Positions 37,621-49,135 of a stretch of 64,000 nt of DNA are shown piece by piece. The notes beneath the pieces were generated by a model. It had not been told where the DNA came from. It saw nothing but the letters and a program-made list of their open reading frames with translations, and did no database searches. The stretch's first letter is position 1. Every line of letters starts with the position of its first letter. The position numbers were made by a program, and so were the translations under genes. Origin of the DNA: Petrolisthes cinctipes (taxonomy: Eukaryota; Arthropoda; Malacostraca; Decapoda; Porcellanidae); contig JAWQEG010001376.1 of the NCBI GenBank assembly GCA_033782935.1, positions 62,001-126,000 on the forward strand, in the 5' to 3' direction.

Positions 37621-40600
37621 TGAAAATCGATATATGATGTGCCCAAAGTCAATATGTGTATGCATCTTCTGTACCCGTGTTTATCCCTAATTCTGGTTCA
37701 TAACACCAGAAAATTCGATATTTTTGGGTCCCAGAAGCGATCTGTACATGCCTACTCCGTGTTAGAGTATTTTCAAAATACAGGCCCAAAACATGCTCAA
37801 AATCGATATTTTAGTTGCCCAAAGTCGATATGTGCATGCATCTTCTGTATCCGTTTATATCTCAAATTCAGGCTCAAAACACCCGAAAATTCGATATTTT
37901 TGGGGCCCAGAAGCGATCTGTACATGCCTACTCAGTGCTAGAATACTTTCAAATTATACGCCCAAAACATACTAATAATCGATATTTTGGGTGCCAAAGT
38001 CGATATGTGAATGCATCTTCTGTACCCGTTTATATCTCAAATTCAGGCTCAATACTCCGAAAATTCGATATTTTTGGGTCCCAGAAGCGATCTGTACATG
38101 CATACTCCGTGTTAGAGTGTTTTTAAAATACAGGCCCAAAACATGCTAAAAAATTGATATTTTAGGTGCACAAAGTCAATATGTGTATGCATTCTCTGTA
38201 CCCGGTTATATCTCAAATTCAGGCTCAAAACTCCCGAAAATTTAATATTTTTGGGTTCCAGAAGCGATCTGTACATGCCTACTCAGTGCTAGAATGTTTT
38301 CAAAATATAGGCACAGAACATGCTACAAATCGATATTTTGGGTGCCCAAAGTCGATATGTGCATGAATCTTCTGTATCCGTTTATATCTTAAATTCAGGC
38401 TCAAAACACCCAAAAATTCGATATTTTTGTGTCCCAGAAGCTATCTGTACGTGTCTACTCTGTGTTAGAGTATTTTAAAAATACAGGCCCAAAATATGCT
38501 CAAAATCTATATATTGGGTGCCCAAAGTCGATATGTCCATGCATCTTCTGTACCCTTTTATATCTCAAATTCAAACTCAAAACACCCGAAAAGTCGATAA
38601 TTTTGGGTCCCAAAAGCCATCTGTACATGCATACTCCGTGTCAGAGTATTTTCAAGATACAGACCCAAAACATGCTCAAAATCGATATTTTAGGTGCAAA
38701 AAGTCGATATGTGCATGCATCCTCTGTACCCGGTTATATCGCAAATTCAGGCTCAAAACACAAGAAAATTCGATATTTTTGGGTCCCGGAAGCGATCTGT
38801 TCATGCCTACTCAGTGCTAGAATATTTTCAAATTATACGCCCAAAACATACTAAAAATCGATATTTTGGGTGCCAAAGTCGATATGTGCATGCATCTTCT
38901 TTACCCGTTTATATCTCAAATTCAGGCTCAAAACACCCTAAAATTCGATATTTTTGGGTCCCTGAAGCGATCTGTACATGCCTACTCCGTTTTAAAGTAT
39001 TTTCAAAATACAGGCCCAAAACATGCTGAAAATCTATATTTTAGGTGCCCAAAGTCAATAAGTGTATGCATCTTCTATACCCGTCTATATCCCAAATTCA
39101 GGTTCAAAACAACAGAAAATTCGGTATTTTTGGGTCCCAGAAGCGATCTTTACATGCCTACTCCTTGCTAGAATTTTTTCACTATACAGACCCAAAACAT
39201 GCTCAAAATCGATATTTTATTTGCAAAAAGTCGATATGTGCATGCATCCTCTATACCCGGTTATATCCCAAATTCTGGCTCGAAACCCCCGAAGATTCGA
39301 TATTTTTGGGGCCCAGAAGCGATCTGTACATGCCTACTCAGTGCTAGAATATTTTCAAATTATACGCCCAAAACATTCTAATAATCGATATTTTGGGTGC
39401 CAAAGTCGATATGTGCATGCATCTTCTGTACCCGTTTATATCTCAAATTCAGGCTCAAAACTCCGAAAATTCGATATTTTTGGGTCCCAGAAGCGATCTG
39501 TACATGCATACTCCGTGTTAGAGTGTTTTTAAAATACAGGCCCAAAACATGCTAAAAAATTGATATTTTAGGTGCACAAAGTCAATATGTGTATGCATTC
39601 TCTGTACCCGGTTATATATCAAATTCAGGCTCAAAACTCCCGAAAATTTAATATTTTTGGGTCCCAGAAGCGATATGTACATGTCTACTCAGTGCTAGAA
39701 TGTTTTCAAAATATAGGCTCAGAACATGCTACAAATCGATATTTTGGGTGCCCAAAGTCGATATGTGCATGCATCTTCTGTATCCGTTTATATCTTAAAT
39801 TGAGGCTCAAAACACCCAAAAATTCGATATTTTTGTGTCCCAGAAGCTATCTGTACGTGTCTACTCCGTGTTAGAGTATTTTAAAAATACAGGCCCAAAA
39901 TATGCTCAAAATCGATATATTGGGTGCCCAAAGTCGATATGTCCATGCATCTTCTGTACCCGTTTATATCTCAAATTCAAACTCAAAACACCCGAATAGT
40001 CGATATTTTTGGGTCCCAAAAGCCATCTGTACATGCATACTCCGTGTCAGAGTATTTTCACTATACAGACCCAAAACATGCTCAAAATCGATATTTTAGG
40101 TGCAAAAAGTCGATATGTGCATGCATCCTCTGTACCCGGTTATATCCCAAATTCTGGCTCGAAACCCCCGAAAAGACGATATTTTTGGGGCCCAGAAGCG
40201 ATCTGTACATGCCTACTCAGTGCTAGAATGTTTTCAAAATATAGGCTCAGAACATGCTACAAATCGATATTTTGGGTGCCCAAAGTCGATATGTGCATGC
40301 ATCTTCTGTATCCGTTTATATCTTAAATTCTGGCTCAAAACACCCAAAAATTCGATATTTTTGTGTCCCAGAAGCTATCTGTACGTGTCTACTCCGTGTT
40401 AGAGTATTTTAAAAATACAGACCCAAAACATGCTCAAAATCGATATTTTAGGTGCAAAAAGTCGATATGTGCATGCATCCTCTGTACCCGGTTATATCGC
40501 AAATTCAGGCTCAAAAAACCCGAAAATTCGATATTTTAGGGTCCCAGAAGCGATCTGTACATGCCTACTCCGTTTTAAAGTATTTTCAAAATACAGGCAT

Positions 40601-41500
40601 AAAACATGCTGAAAATCTATATTTTAGGTGCCCAAAGTCAATAAGTGTATGCATCTTCTATACCCGTCTATATCCCAAATTCAGGTTCAAAACAACAGAA
40701 AATTCGGTATTTTTGGGTCCCAGAAGCGATCTGTACATGCCTACTCCTTGCTAGAATTTTTTCACTATACAGACCCAAAACATGCTCAAAATCGATATTT
40801 TAGGTGCAAAAAGTCGATATGTGCATGCATCCTCTGTACCCGGTTATATCCCAAATTCTGGCTCGAAACCCCCGAAAAGACGATATTTTTGGGGCCCAGA
40901 AGCGATCTGTACATGCCTACTCAGTGCTAGAATATTTTCAAATTATACGCCCAAAACATACTAATAATCGATATTTTGGGTGCCAAAGTCGATATGTGCA
41001 TTCTTCTGTACCCGTTTATATCTTAAATTCAGGCTCAAAACTCCGAAAATTCGATATTTTTGGGTCCCAGAAGCGATCTGTACATGCATACTCCGTGTTA
41101 GAGTGTTTTTAAAATACAGGCCCAAAACATGCTAAAAAATTGATATTTTAGGTGCACAAAGTCAATATGTGTATGCATTCTCTGTACCCGGTTATATCTC
41201 AAATTCAGGCTCAAAACTCCCGAAAATTCAATATTTTTGGGTCCCAGAAGCGATCTGTACATGCCTACTCAGTGCTAGAATGTTTTCAAAATATAGGCTC
41301 AGAACATGCTACAAATCGATATTTTGGGTGCCCAAAGTCGATATGTGAATGCATCTTCTGTACCCGTTTATATCTTAAATTCAGGCTCAAAACACCCAAA
41401 AATTAGATATTTTTGTGTCCCAGAAGCGATCTGTACGTGTCTAGTCCGTGTTAGAGTGTTTTTAAAATACAGGCCTAAAACATGCTGAAAATTGATATTT
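37621..41500 (+). repeat. 8- and 9-monomer higher-order repeats (1406 and 1580 bp spacings)
   Basis: A marker series repeats three times: ATTATACGCCCAAAACATACT, GGGTGCCAAAGTCG (one C lost), CAAAACTCCGAAAATTCG and TGCTAAAAAATTGATATTTT. The last of these lies near 38148, 39554 and 41134, spaced 1406 and 1580 bp, or eight and nine monomers with small losses. A second series (ACCCGGTTATATCCC, CTGGCTCGAAACCCCCG, GGGGCCCAGAAGC) also recurs near 39270, 40135 and 40850. The unequal spacing shows HORs gaining or losing one monomer. Confidence 0.85.
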
Positions 41501-43408
41501 TAGGTGCACAAAGACAATATGTGCATGCATCTTCTGTACCCGTTTATATCGCAAATTCATGCTCAAAACACCCGAAAATTCGATATTTTTGGGTCCCAGA
41601 AGCGATCTGAACATGCCTTCTCCTTGTTAAAGTATTTTCAAAATATAGGCTTAAAACATGCTGAAAATCTATATTTTAGGTGCCCAAAGTCAATATGTGT
41701 ATGCATCTTCTGTACCCGTGTATATCCCAAATTCAGGTTCAAAACACCAGAAAATTCGGTATTTTTGGGTCCCAGAAGCGATCTGTACATGCCTACTCCT
41801 TGCTAGAATGTTTTCAAGATACAGACCCAAAACAAGCTCAAAATCGATATTTTAGGTGCAAAAAGTCGATATGTGCATGCATCCTCTGTACCCGGTTATA
41901 TCGCAAATTCAGGCTCAAAACACCCGAAAATTCGATATTTTTGGGTCCCAGAAGCGATCTGTACATGCCTACTCAGTGCTGGAATATTTTCAAATTATAC
42001 GCCCAAAACATACTAAAAATCGATATTTTGGGTGCCAAAGTCGATATGTGCATGCATCTTCTGTACCCGTTTATATCTCAAATTCATGCTCAAAACACCC
42101 GAAAATTCAATGTTTTTGGGTCCCAGAAGCGATCTGTACGTGCATACTCCGTGTTAGAGTGTTTTTTAAAATACAGGCCCAAAACATGCTGAAAATCGAT
42201 ATTTTAGGTGCCCAAAGTCGATATGTGCATGCATCTTCAGTACCCGTTTATATCTCAAATTCAGGCTCAAAAACCACGAAAATTCAATATTTTTGAATCC
42301 CTGGAGCGATCTGTACATGCCTACTCAGTGCTAGAATATTTTCAAAATATAGGCCCAAAACATACTAAAAATCGATATTTTAGCTGCAAAAGTCGATATG
42401 TGCATGCATCTTCTGTACCCGTTTATATCTCAAATTCGGGCTCAAAACTCCGAAAATTCGATATTTTTGTGTCCCAGAAGCGATCTGAACATGCCTTCTC
42501 CTTGTTAAAGTATTTTCAAAATACAGGCTTAAAACATGCTGAAAATCTATATTTTAGGTGCCCAAAGTCAATATGTGTATGCATCTTCTGTACCCGTGTA
42601 TATCCCAAATTCAGGTTCAAAACACCAGAAAATTCGGTATTTTTGGGTCCCAGAAGCGATCTGTACATGCCTACTTCATGTTAGAGTATTTTCAAAATAG
42701 ATGCCCAAAACATGCTCAAAATCGATATTTTGGGTGCCCAAAGTCGATATGTGCATGCATCTTCTGTACCCGTTTATATCTCAAATTCAGGCTCAAAACA
42801 CCCGAAAATTCGATATTTTCGGGTCCCAGAAGCGATCTGTAAATGCCTACTCTTTGCTAGAATGTTTTCGAAATACAGACCCAAAACATGCTCAAAATCG
42901 ATATTTTAGGTGCAAAAAGTCGATGTGTTCATGCATTTTCAGTACCCGTTTATATCTCAAATTCAGGCTTAAAACACCCGAAAATTCGATATTTTTGTGT
43001 CCCAGAAGCGATCTGTACATGCCTACTCATTGCTAGAATACTTTCAAAATATAGGCCCAAAACATTCTAAAAATCGATATTTTGGGTGCCCATAGTCGAT
43101 ATCTGCATGCATCTTCTGTACCCGTTTATATCTCAAATTCAGGCTCAAAACACCCGAAAATCGATATTTTTGGGTCCCATTAGAGATCTGTACATGCCTA
43201 CTCCGTGTTAGAGTACCTTTAAAATACAGGCCCAAAACATGCAGAAAATCGATATTTTAAGTGCCCAAAGTAGATATGTGCATCTATCTTCAGTACCCGT
43301 TTATATCCCAAATTCAGTCTCAAAACTCCCGAAAATTCGATATTCTTGGGTCCCTTAAGCGATCTGTACATGCCTACTCAGTGCTAGAATATTTTTAAAA
43401 TGTAGGCC
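41501..43408 (+). repeat. Mixed monomers
   Basis: The segment is continuous array. Repeated pieces are the CTGAACATGCCTTCTCCTTG type (about 41607 and 42487), followed in both cases by the same two monomers, a spacing of five monomers. A perfect inverted repeat lies at 42800-42824. Nothing other than satellite is present. Confidence 0.75.
42800..42824. other. Perfect 10-bp inverted repeat, TCGAT loop (half B)
   Basis: Identical to the element at 22232 and about 20.6 kb away, in a monomer whose flanks also resemble that one. Confidence 0.9.
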
Positions 43409-43760
43409 CAAAACATTCTAAAAATCGATATTTTAGGAGCTAAATGTCGATATGAGCATGCATTTTCTGTACCGGTTTATATCTCAAATTCAGGCTCAAA
43501 ATACCCAAAAAATCGATAATTTTGGGTCCCAGAAGGGATATTTACATTCCTACTCAGTGCTAAAATGTTTTCAAAATATAGGCTTAAAGCATGCTAAAAA
43601 TCGATATTTTAGGTGTCCAAAGTCGATATGTGCATACATCTTTTGTATCCGTTTATATCCATAATTCAGGCTCAAAACACCCGAAAATTCGATATTTTTG
43701 GGTCCCTGAAGTGATCTTTACATGCCTACTCAGTGCTGAAATATTTTTAAAATATAGGCC
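43409..43760 (+). repeat. Dimeric higher-order repeat, copy 1 (352 bp)
   Basis: Two alternating subtypes, one with GCTAAATGTCGATATGAGC plus ACCGGTTTATATC and one with TGTCCAAAGTCGATATGTGC plus GTATCCGTTTATATCC, form a 352-bp unit. A CCCAAAAAATCGATAATTTT variant is shared with copy 2. Confidence 0.88.
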
Positions 43761-44112
43761 CAAAACATGCTAAAAATCGATATTTTAGGTGCTAAATGTC
43801 GATATGAGCATCCATTTTCTGTACCGGTTTATATCTCAAATTCAGGCTCAAAATACCCAAAAAATCGATAATTTTGGGTCCCAGAAGGGATATTTACATG
43901 CCTACTCAGTGCTAAAATGTTTTCAAAATATAGGCTTAAAGCATGCTAAAAATCGATATTTTAGGTGTCCAAAGTCGATATGTGCATACATCTTTTGTAT
44001 CCGTTTATATCCAAAATTCAGGCTCAAAACCCCCGAAAATTCGATATTTTTGGGTCCCTGAAGTGATCTGTACATGCCTACTCAGTGCTGAAATATTTTT
44101 AAAATATAGGCC
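43761..44112 (+). repeat. Dimeric higher-order repeat, copy 2 (352 bp)
   Basis: It is nearly the same as copy 1, with single-base differences such as CATCCATTTTC here for CATGCATTTTC. The next monomer (44113-44288) starts a third copy but carries a different B half, ending the series. Confidence 0.88.
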
Positions 44113-44288
44113 CAAAACATGCTAAAAATCGATATTTTAGGTGCTAAATGTCGATATGAGCATGCATTTTCTGTACCGGTTTATATCTCAAATTCAGGCT
44201 GAAAACACCCGAAAATTCGATAATTTTGGGTCCCAGAAGCGATCTGTACATGCCTACTCCGTGTTAGAGTATTTTCAAAATACAGGCC

Positions 44289-44815
44289 CAAAACATGCTC
44301 AAAATCGATATTTTAGGTTCCCAAAGTCAATATGTGTATCCATCTTCTATGCCCGTTTATATCCCAAATTCAGGCTGAAAACACCCGAAATTCGATATTT
44401 CTGGGTCCCTGAAGCGATCTGTACATGCCTACTCCGTGTTAGAGTATTTTCAAAATACAGGCCCAAAACATGCTCAAAATCGATATTTTAGGTTCCCAAA
44501 GTCAATATGTGTATGCATCTTCTATACCCGTTTATATCCCAAATTCAGGCTGAAAACACCCGAAAATTCGATATTTCTGGGTCCCTGAAGCGATCTGTAC
44601 ATGCCTACTCCGTGTTAGAGTATTTTCAAAATACAGGCCCAAAACATGCTCAAAATCGATATTTTAGGTTCCCAAAGTCAATATGTGTATGCATCTTCTG
44701 TACCCGTTTATATCCCAAATACAGGCTAAAAAAAACACCCGAAAATTCGATATTATTTTGTCCCAGAAGCATTCTGTACATGCCTACTCATTGCTAGAAT
44801 ACTTTCAAAATATAG
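44289..44815 (+). repeat. Single monomer amplified in tandem
   Basis: Adjacent monomers starting at 44289, 44464 and 44640 are almost identical, a rarity in this window where neighbours usually differ. They share TTTTAGGTTCCCAAAGTCAATATGTG, AGGCTGAAAACACCCG and TTTCTGGGTCCCTGAAGCG. The first lacks one A (CCCGAAATTCG), making it 175 bp. The third matches only through half A, then has a run of A (GGCTAAAAAAAACACCC). Confidence 0.85.
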
Positions 44816-45345
44816 GCCCAAAACATGCTAAAAATCGATATTTTGGGTGCCAAAAGTCGATATCTGCATGCATCTTCTGTACCCGTTTATATCTCAAATT
44901 CAGGCTCAAAACACACGAAAACTCGATATTTTTGGGTCCCAGAAGAGATCTGTACATGCCTACTCCGTGTTAGAGTACTTTCAAAATACAGGCCCAAAAC
45001 ATGCTGAAAATTGATATTTTAGGTGCCCAAAGTCGATATGTGCATGCATCTTCAGTACCCGTTTATATCTCAAATTCAGGCTCAAAACAACGGAAAATTT
45101 AATATTTTTGGGTTCCAGAAGCGATCTGTACATGCCTACTCAGTGCTAGAAAGTTTTCAAAATATAGGCTCAAAACATGCTAAAAATCTATAATTTAGGT
45201 GTCCACAGTCGATATGTGCATGCATCTTCTGTACCCGTATATATCTGAAATTCAGGCTGAAAACACCCAAAAATTCGATATTTTGTGTCCCAGAAGCGAT
45301 CTGTACATGCCTACTTCATGTTAGAGTATTTTCAAAATAGATGCC

Positions 45346-45433
45346 CAAAACATGCTCAAAATCGATATTTTGGGTGCCCAAAGTCGATATGTGCATGCAT
45401 CTTCTGTACCCGTTTATATCTCAAATTCAGGCT
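45346..45433 (+). repeat. Half-unit A (88 bp) of the reference monomer
   Basis: This is the first half of the monomer, related to the second half. Three A/T tracts lie at half-unit positions about 2-5, 12-16 and 23-26. A short dyad (CTAAAA ... TTTTAG, 6-bp arms in the commonest variant) surrounds the TCGAT core. A half-units are the more variable part: differences just after the core and in the GTGCATGCATC segment define most monomer subtypes. Confidence 0.85.
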
Positions 45434-45521
45434 CAAAACACCCGAAAATTCGATATTTTTGGGTCCCAGAAGCGATCTGTACATGCCTACTCTTTGCTAG
45501 AATGTTTTCAAAAAACAGACC
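45434..45521 (+). repeat. Half-unit B (88 bp) of the reference monomer
   Basis: This second half starts with CAAAACACCCGAAAATTCGA and aligns without gaps to half A. Of 88 consensus positions I counted 59 identical (about 67%), highest in the first 50 bases. It has the same spacing of A/T tracts and a stronger dyad: ACCCGAAAAT and ATTTTTGGGT around TCGAT, one pair short of perfect. In some copies the right arm reads ATTTTCGGGT and the inverted repeat is perfect. Confidence 0.85.
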
Positions 45522-45873
45522 CAAAACATGCTCAAAATCGATATTTTAGGTGCAAAAAGTCGATGTGTGCATGCATTTTCAGTACCTGTTTATATCTCAA
45601 ATTTAGGCACAAAACCCCAAAAAATTCGATATTTTTGTATTCCAGAAGCGATCTGTACATGCCTACTCTTTGCTAGAATGTTTTTAAAATAAAGACCCAA
45701 AACATGCTCAAAATCGATATTTTAGGGGCAAAAAGTAGATATGTGCATACATCTTCTATACAAGTTTATATCCCAAATTCAGGCTGAAAACACCCGAAAA
45801 TTCGATATATTTTTGTCCCAGAAGCGATCTGTACATGCCTACTCATTGCTAGAATACTTTCAAAATATAGGCC

Positions 45874-46578
45874 CAAAACATTCTAAAATTCGATATTTTG
45901 GGTGCCCATAGTCGATATCTGCATGCATCTTCTGTACCCGTTTATATCTCAAATTCAGGCTCAAAACACCCGAAAATCGATATTTTTGGGTCCTATTAGA
46001 GATCTGTACATGCCTACTCCGTGTTAGAGTACTTTTAAAATACAGGCCCAAAACATGCTGAAAATCGATATTTTAGGTGCCCAAAGTAGATATGTCCATC
46101 TATCTTCAGTACCCGTTTATATCCCAAATTCAGGCTCAAAACACCCGAAAATTCGATATTCTTGGGTCCCTTAAGCGATCTGTACATACCTACTCAGTGC
46201 TAGAATATTTTTTAAATGTAGGCCCAAAACATGCTCAAAATCGATATTTTAGGTTCCCAAAGTCAATATGTGTATGCATCTTCTATACCCGTTTATATCC
46301 CAAATTCAGGCTGAAAACACCCGAAAATTCGATATTTCTGGGTCCCTGAAGCGATCTGTACATGCCTACTCCGTGTTAGAATATTTTCAAAATACAGGCC
46401 CAAAACATGCTCAAAATCGATATTTTAGGTTCCCAAAGTCAATATGTGTATGCATCTTCTATACCCGTTTATATCCCAAATTCAGGGTAAAAAAACACCC
46501 GAAAATTCGATATTATTTTGTCCCAGAAGCATTCTGTACATGCCTACTCATTGCTAGAATACTTTCAAAATATAGGCC
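45874..46578 (+). repeat. 4-monomer higher-order repeat, third family, copy 1 (705 bp)
   Basis: The unit is four monomers plus one base. Shared private variants are TGCCCATAGTCGATATCTGC, ACCCGAAAATCGATATTT (two bases lost), CCATTAGAGATCTG or its CTATTAG variant, GTAGATATGTCCATCTATC and ATATTCTTGGGTCCC. The A-run variant near 46487 closes the unit. Confidence 0.88.
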
Positions 46579-47283
46579 CAAAACATGCTAAAAATCGATA
46601 TTTTGGGTGCCCATAGTCGATATCTGCATGCATCTTCTGTACCCGTTTATATCTCAAATTCAGGCTCAAAACACCCGAAAATCGATATTTTTGGGTCCCA
46701 TTAGAGATCTGTACATGCCTACTCCGTGTTAGAGTACTTTTAAAATACAGGCCCAAAACATGCTGAAAATCGATATTTTAGGTGCCCAAAGTAGATATGT
46801 CCATCTATCTTCAGTACCCGTTTATATCCCAAATTCAGGCTCAAAACACCCGAAAATTCGATATTCTTGGGTCCCTTAAGCGATCTGTACATGCCTACTC
46901 AGTGCTAGAATATTTTTTAAATGTAGGCCCAAAACATGCTCAAAATCGATATTTTAGGTTCCCAAAGTCAATATGTGTATGCATCTTCTATACCCGTTTA
47001 TATCCCAATTTCAGGCTGAAAACACCCGAAAATTCGATATTTCTGGATCCCTGAAGCGATCTGTACATGCCTACTCCGTGTTAGAGTATTTTCAAAATAC
47101 AGGCCCAAAACATGCTCAAAATCAATATTTTAGGTTCCCAAAGTCAATATGTGTATGCATCTTCTATACCCGTTTATATCCCAAATTCAGGCTAAAAAAA
47201 ACACCCGAAAATTCGATATTTTTTGTCCCAGAAGCATTCTGTACATGCCTACTCATTGCTAGAATACTTTCAAAATATAGGCC
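46579..47283 (+). repeat. 4-monomer higher-order repeat, third family, copy 2 (705 bp)
   Basis: All variants of copy 1 recur 705 bp later, with minor substitutions such as CCCAATTTCAGG near 47007 and CTGGATCCCTG near 47043. The A-run is one or two bases longer (near 47193), as expected for a homopolymer. Confidence 0.88.
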
Positions 47284-48009
47284 CAAAACATGCTAAAAAT
47301 CGATATTTTGGGTGCCAAAAGTCGATATCTGCAAGCATCTTCAGTACCCGTTTATATCTCAAATTCAGGCTCAAAACAACGGAAAATTCAATATTTTTGG
47401 ATTCCAGAAGCGATCTGTACATGCCTACTCAGTGCTAGAAAGTTTTCAAAATATAGGCTCAAAACATGCTAAAAATCTATAATTTATGTTTCCAAAGTCG
47501 ATATGTGCATGCATATTCTGTACCCGTATATATCTGAAATTCAGGCTCAAAACACAAAAATTCGATATTTTTGTGTCCCAGAAGCGATCTGTACATGTCT
47601 ACTTCGTGTTAGAGTATTTTCAAAATAGATGCCCAAAATATGCTCAAAATCGATATTTTGGGTGCCCAAAGTCAAAATGTGCATGCATCTTCTGTACCCG
47701 TTTCTATCTCAAACTCAGGCTCAAAACACCCGAAAATTTAATATTTTTGGGTCCCAGAAGCGATCTGTACATGCCTACTCCGTGTTAGAGTACTTTTATA
47801 ATACAGGCCAAAAACATGCTGAAAATCGATATTTTAGGTGCCCAACGATGATATGTGCATGCATCTTCTGTACCCGTTTATATCCCAAATTCAGGCTCAA
47901 AACAACGGAAAATTCAATAGCTTTGGGTCCCCGCAGCGATCTGTACATGCCTACTTCGTGTTAGTGTATTTTCAAAATATAGGCCCAAAACATGCTCAAA
48001 ATCGATATT
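47284..48009 (+). repeat. Mixed monomers
   Basis: Continuous array. One monomer has a short internal loss (CAAAACACAAAAATTCG near 47551) and another has CCCAACGATGATATG near 47845. Nothing other than satellite is present. Confidence 0.75.
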
Positions 48010-49135
48010 TTGGGTGCCTTAAAGTCGATATGTGCATGCATCTTCTGTACCCGTTTATATCTCAAATTCAGGCTCAAAACACACGAAAACTCGATATTTT
48101 TGGGTCCCATAAGGGACTTGTACATGCCTACTCTTTGCTAGAATGTTTTCAAGATACAGACACAAAATATGCTCAAAATCGATATTTTAAGCGCTAAAAG
48201 TCGATATGTGCATGCATCTTCAGTACTCGTTTATATCTCAAATGCAGGCTCAAAATACCCGAAAATTCAATATTTTTGGGTCCCAGAAGCGATCTGTACA
48301 TGCCTACTTCGTGTTAGAGTATTTTCAAAAAACAGGCCAAAAACATTCTGAAAATCGATATTTGAGGTGCCCAAAGTCAATATGTGTATGCATATTCTGT
48401 ACCCTTTTATATCCCAAATTCAGGCTCAAAACACCTGAAAATTCGATATTTTTGGGTCCCAGAAGCGATTTGTATATGTCTACTCAGTGCTAGAATGTTT
48501 TCAAAATATAGGCTTAAAACATGCTAAAATTCGATATTTTAATTGTCCAAAGTCGATTTGTGCATACCTCTTTTGTACCCGTTTATATCCCAAATTCAGG
48601 CTCAAAACACCCAAAAATTTAATATTTTTGGGTCCCAGAAGCGATCTGTACATGCCTACTCAGTGATAGAATATTTTCAAAATATTGGCCAAAAAGATAC
48701 TAAAAATCGATATTTTGGGTTCCCAAAGTCTATAAGTGCATGCATCTTCTGTACCTGTTTATATCTCAAATTCAGGCTGAAAACACCTGAAAATTAGATA
48801 TTTTTGGGTCCCAGAAGCGATATGTACATGCCTACTCCTTCTTAGAATGTTTTAAAGATACCGACCCAAAACATGCTCAAAATCGATATATTAGGTGCAA
48901 AAAGTCGATATGTGCATGCATCTTCAGTATCCATTTATATCTCAAATTCAGGCTCAAATCACCCGAAAATTAGGTATTTTGGGGTTCCAGAAGCGATCTG
49001 TACATACCTACTCCTTACTAGAATGTTTTCAAGATACAGACCCAAAACAAGCTCAAAATCGATATTTTAGGTGCAAAAAGTCGATATGTGCCAGCATCTT
49101 CAGTACCCGTTTATATCTCAAATTCAGGCTCAAAA
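48010..49135 (+). repeat. Dispersed 1-kb block, copy 2
   Basis: It matches copy 3 at +4581 bp (26 monomers plus 5 bp) over about 1.1 kb, and copy 1 at about -19,895 bp over 0.95 kb. Diagnostic variants are those listed for copy 1, plus TGCTAAAAGTCGATATG and GTGCCAGCATCTTCAG, which are shared with copy 3 only. Confidence 0.88.

Larger units (their letters stand above)
45346..45521 (+). repeat. Representative 176-bp monomer
   Basis: This copy is close to the window consensus and serves as a reference for phase. It starts at CAAAACATGC and ends just before the next CAAAACATGC at 45522, giving exactly 176 bp. Landmarks in order are a TCGATATTTT core, a GATATGTGCATGCATC segment, CTGTACCCGTTTATATCTC, AAATTCAGGCTC, then ACCCGAAAATTCGATA, GGGTCCCAGAAGCGATC, TGTACATGCCTACTC and a TTTTC-AAAA tail. 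The length is close to a nucleosome repeat, as in many centromere satellites. The phase origin is arbitrary; I set it at the start of the first of two related halves. Confidence 0.95.
44816..45873 (+). repeat. Mixed monomers leading into the 705-bp repeat
   Basis: This is ordinary array sequence and includes the consensus-like copy at 45346-45521. The poly-A variant of the previous block (near 44730) lies ten monomers upstream of the same variant near 46490. Nothing other than satellite is present. Confidence 0.75.

Noticed and set aside
44727..44740. A-run (also 46487 and 47193) as a retroelement tail
   Set aside because: Only seven or eight A, inside a normal monomer, with no target-site duplication or element body; it is a local homopolymer expansion copied with the 705-bp HOR.
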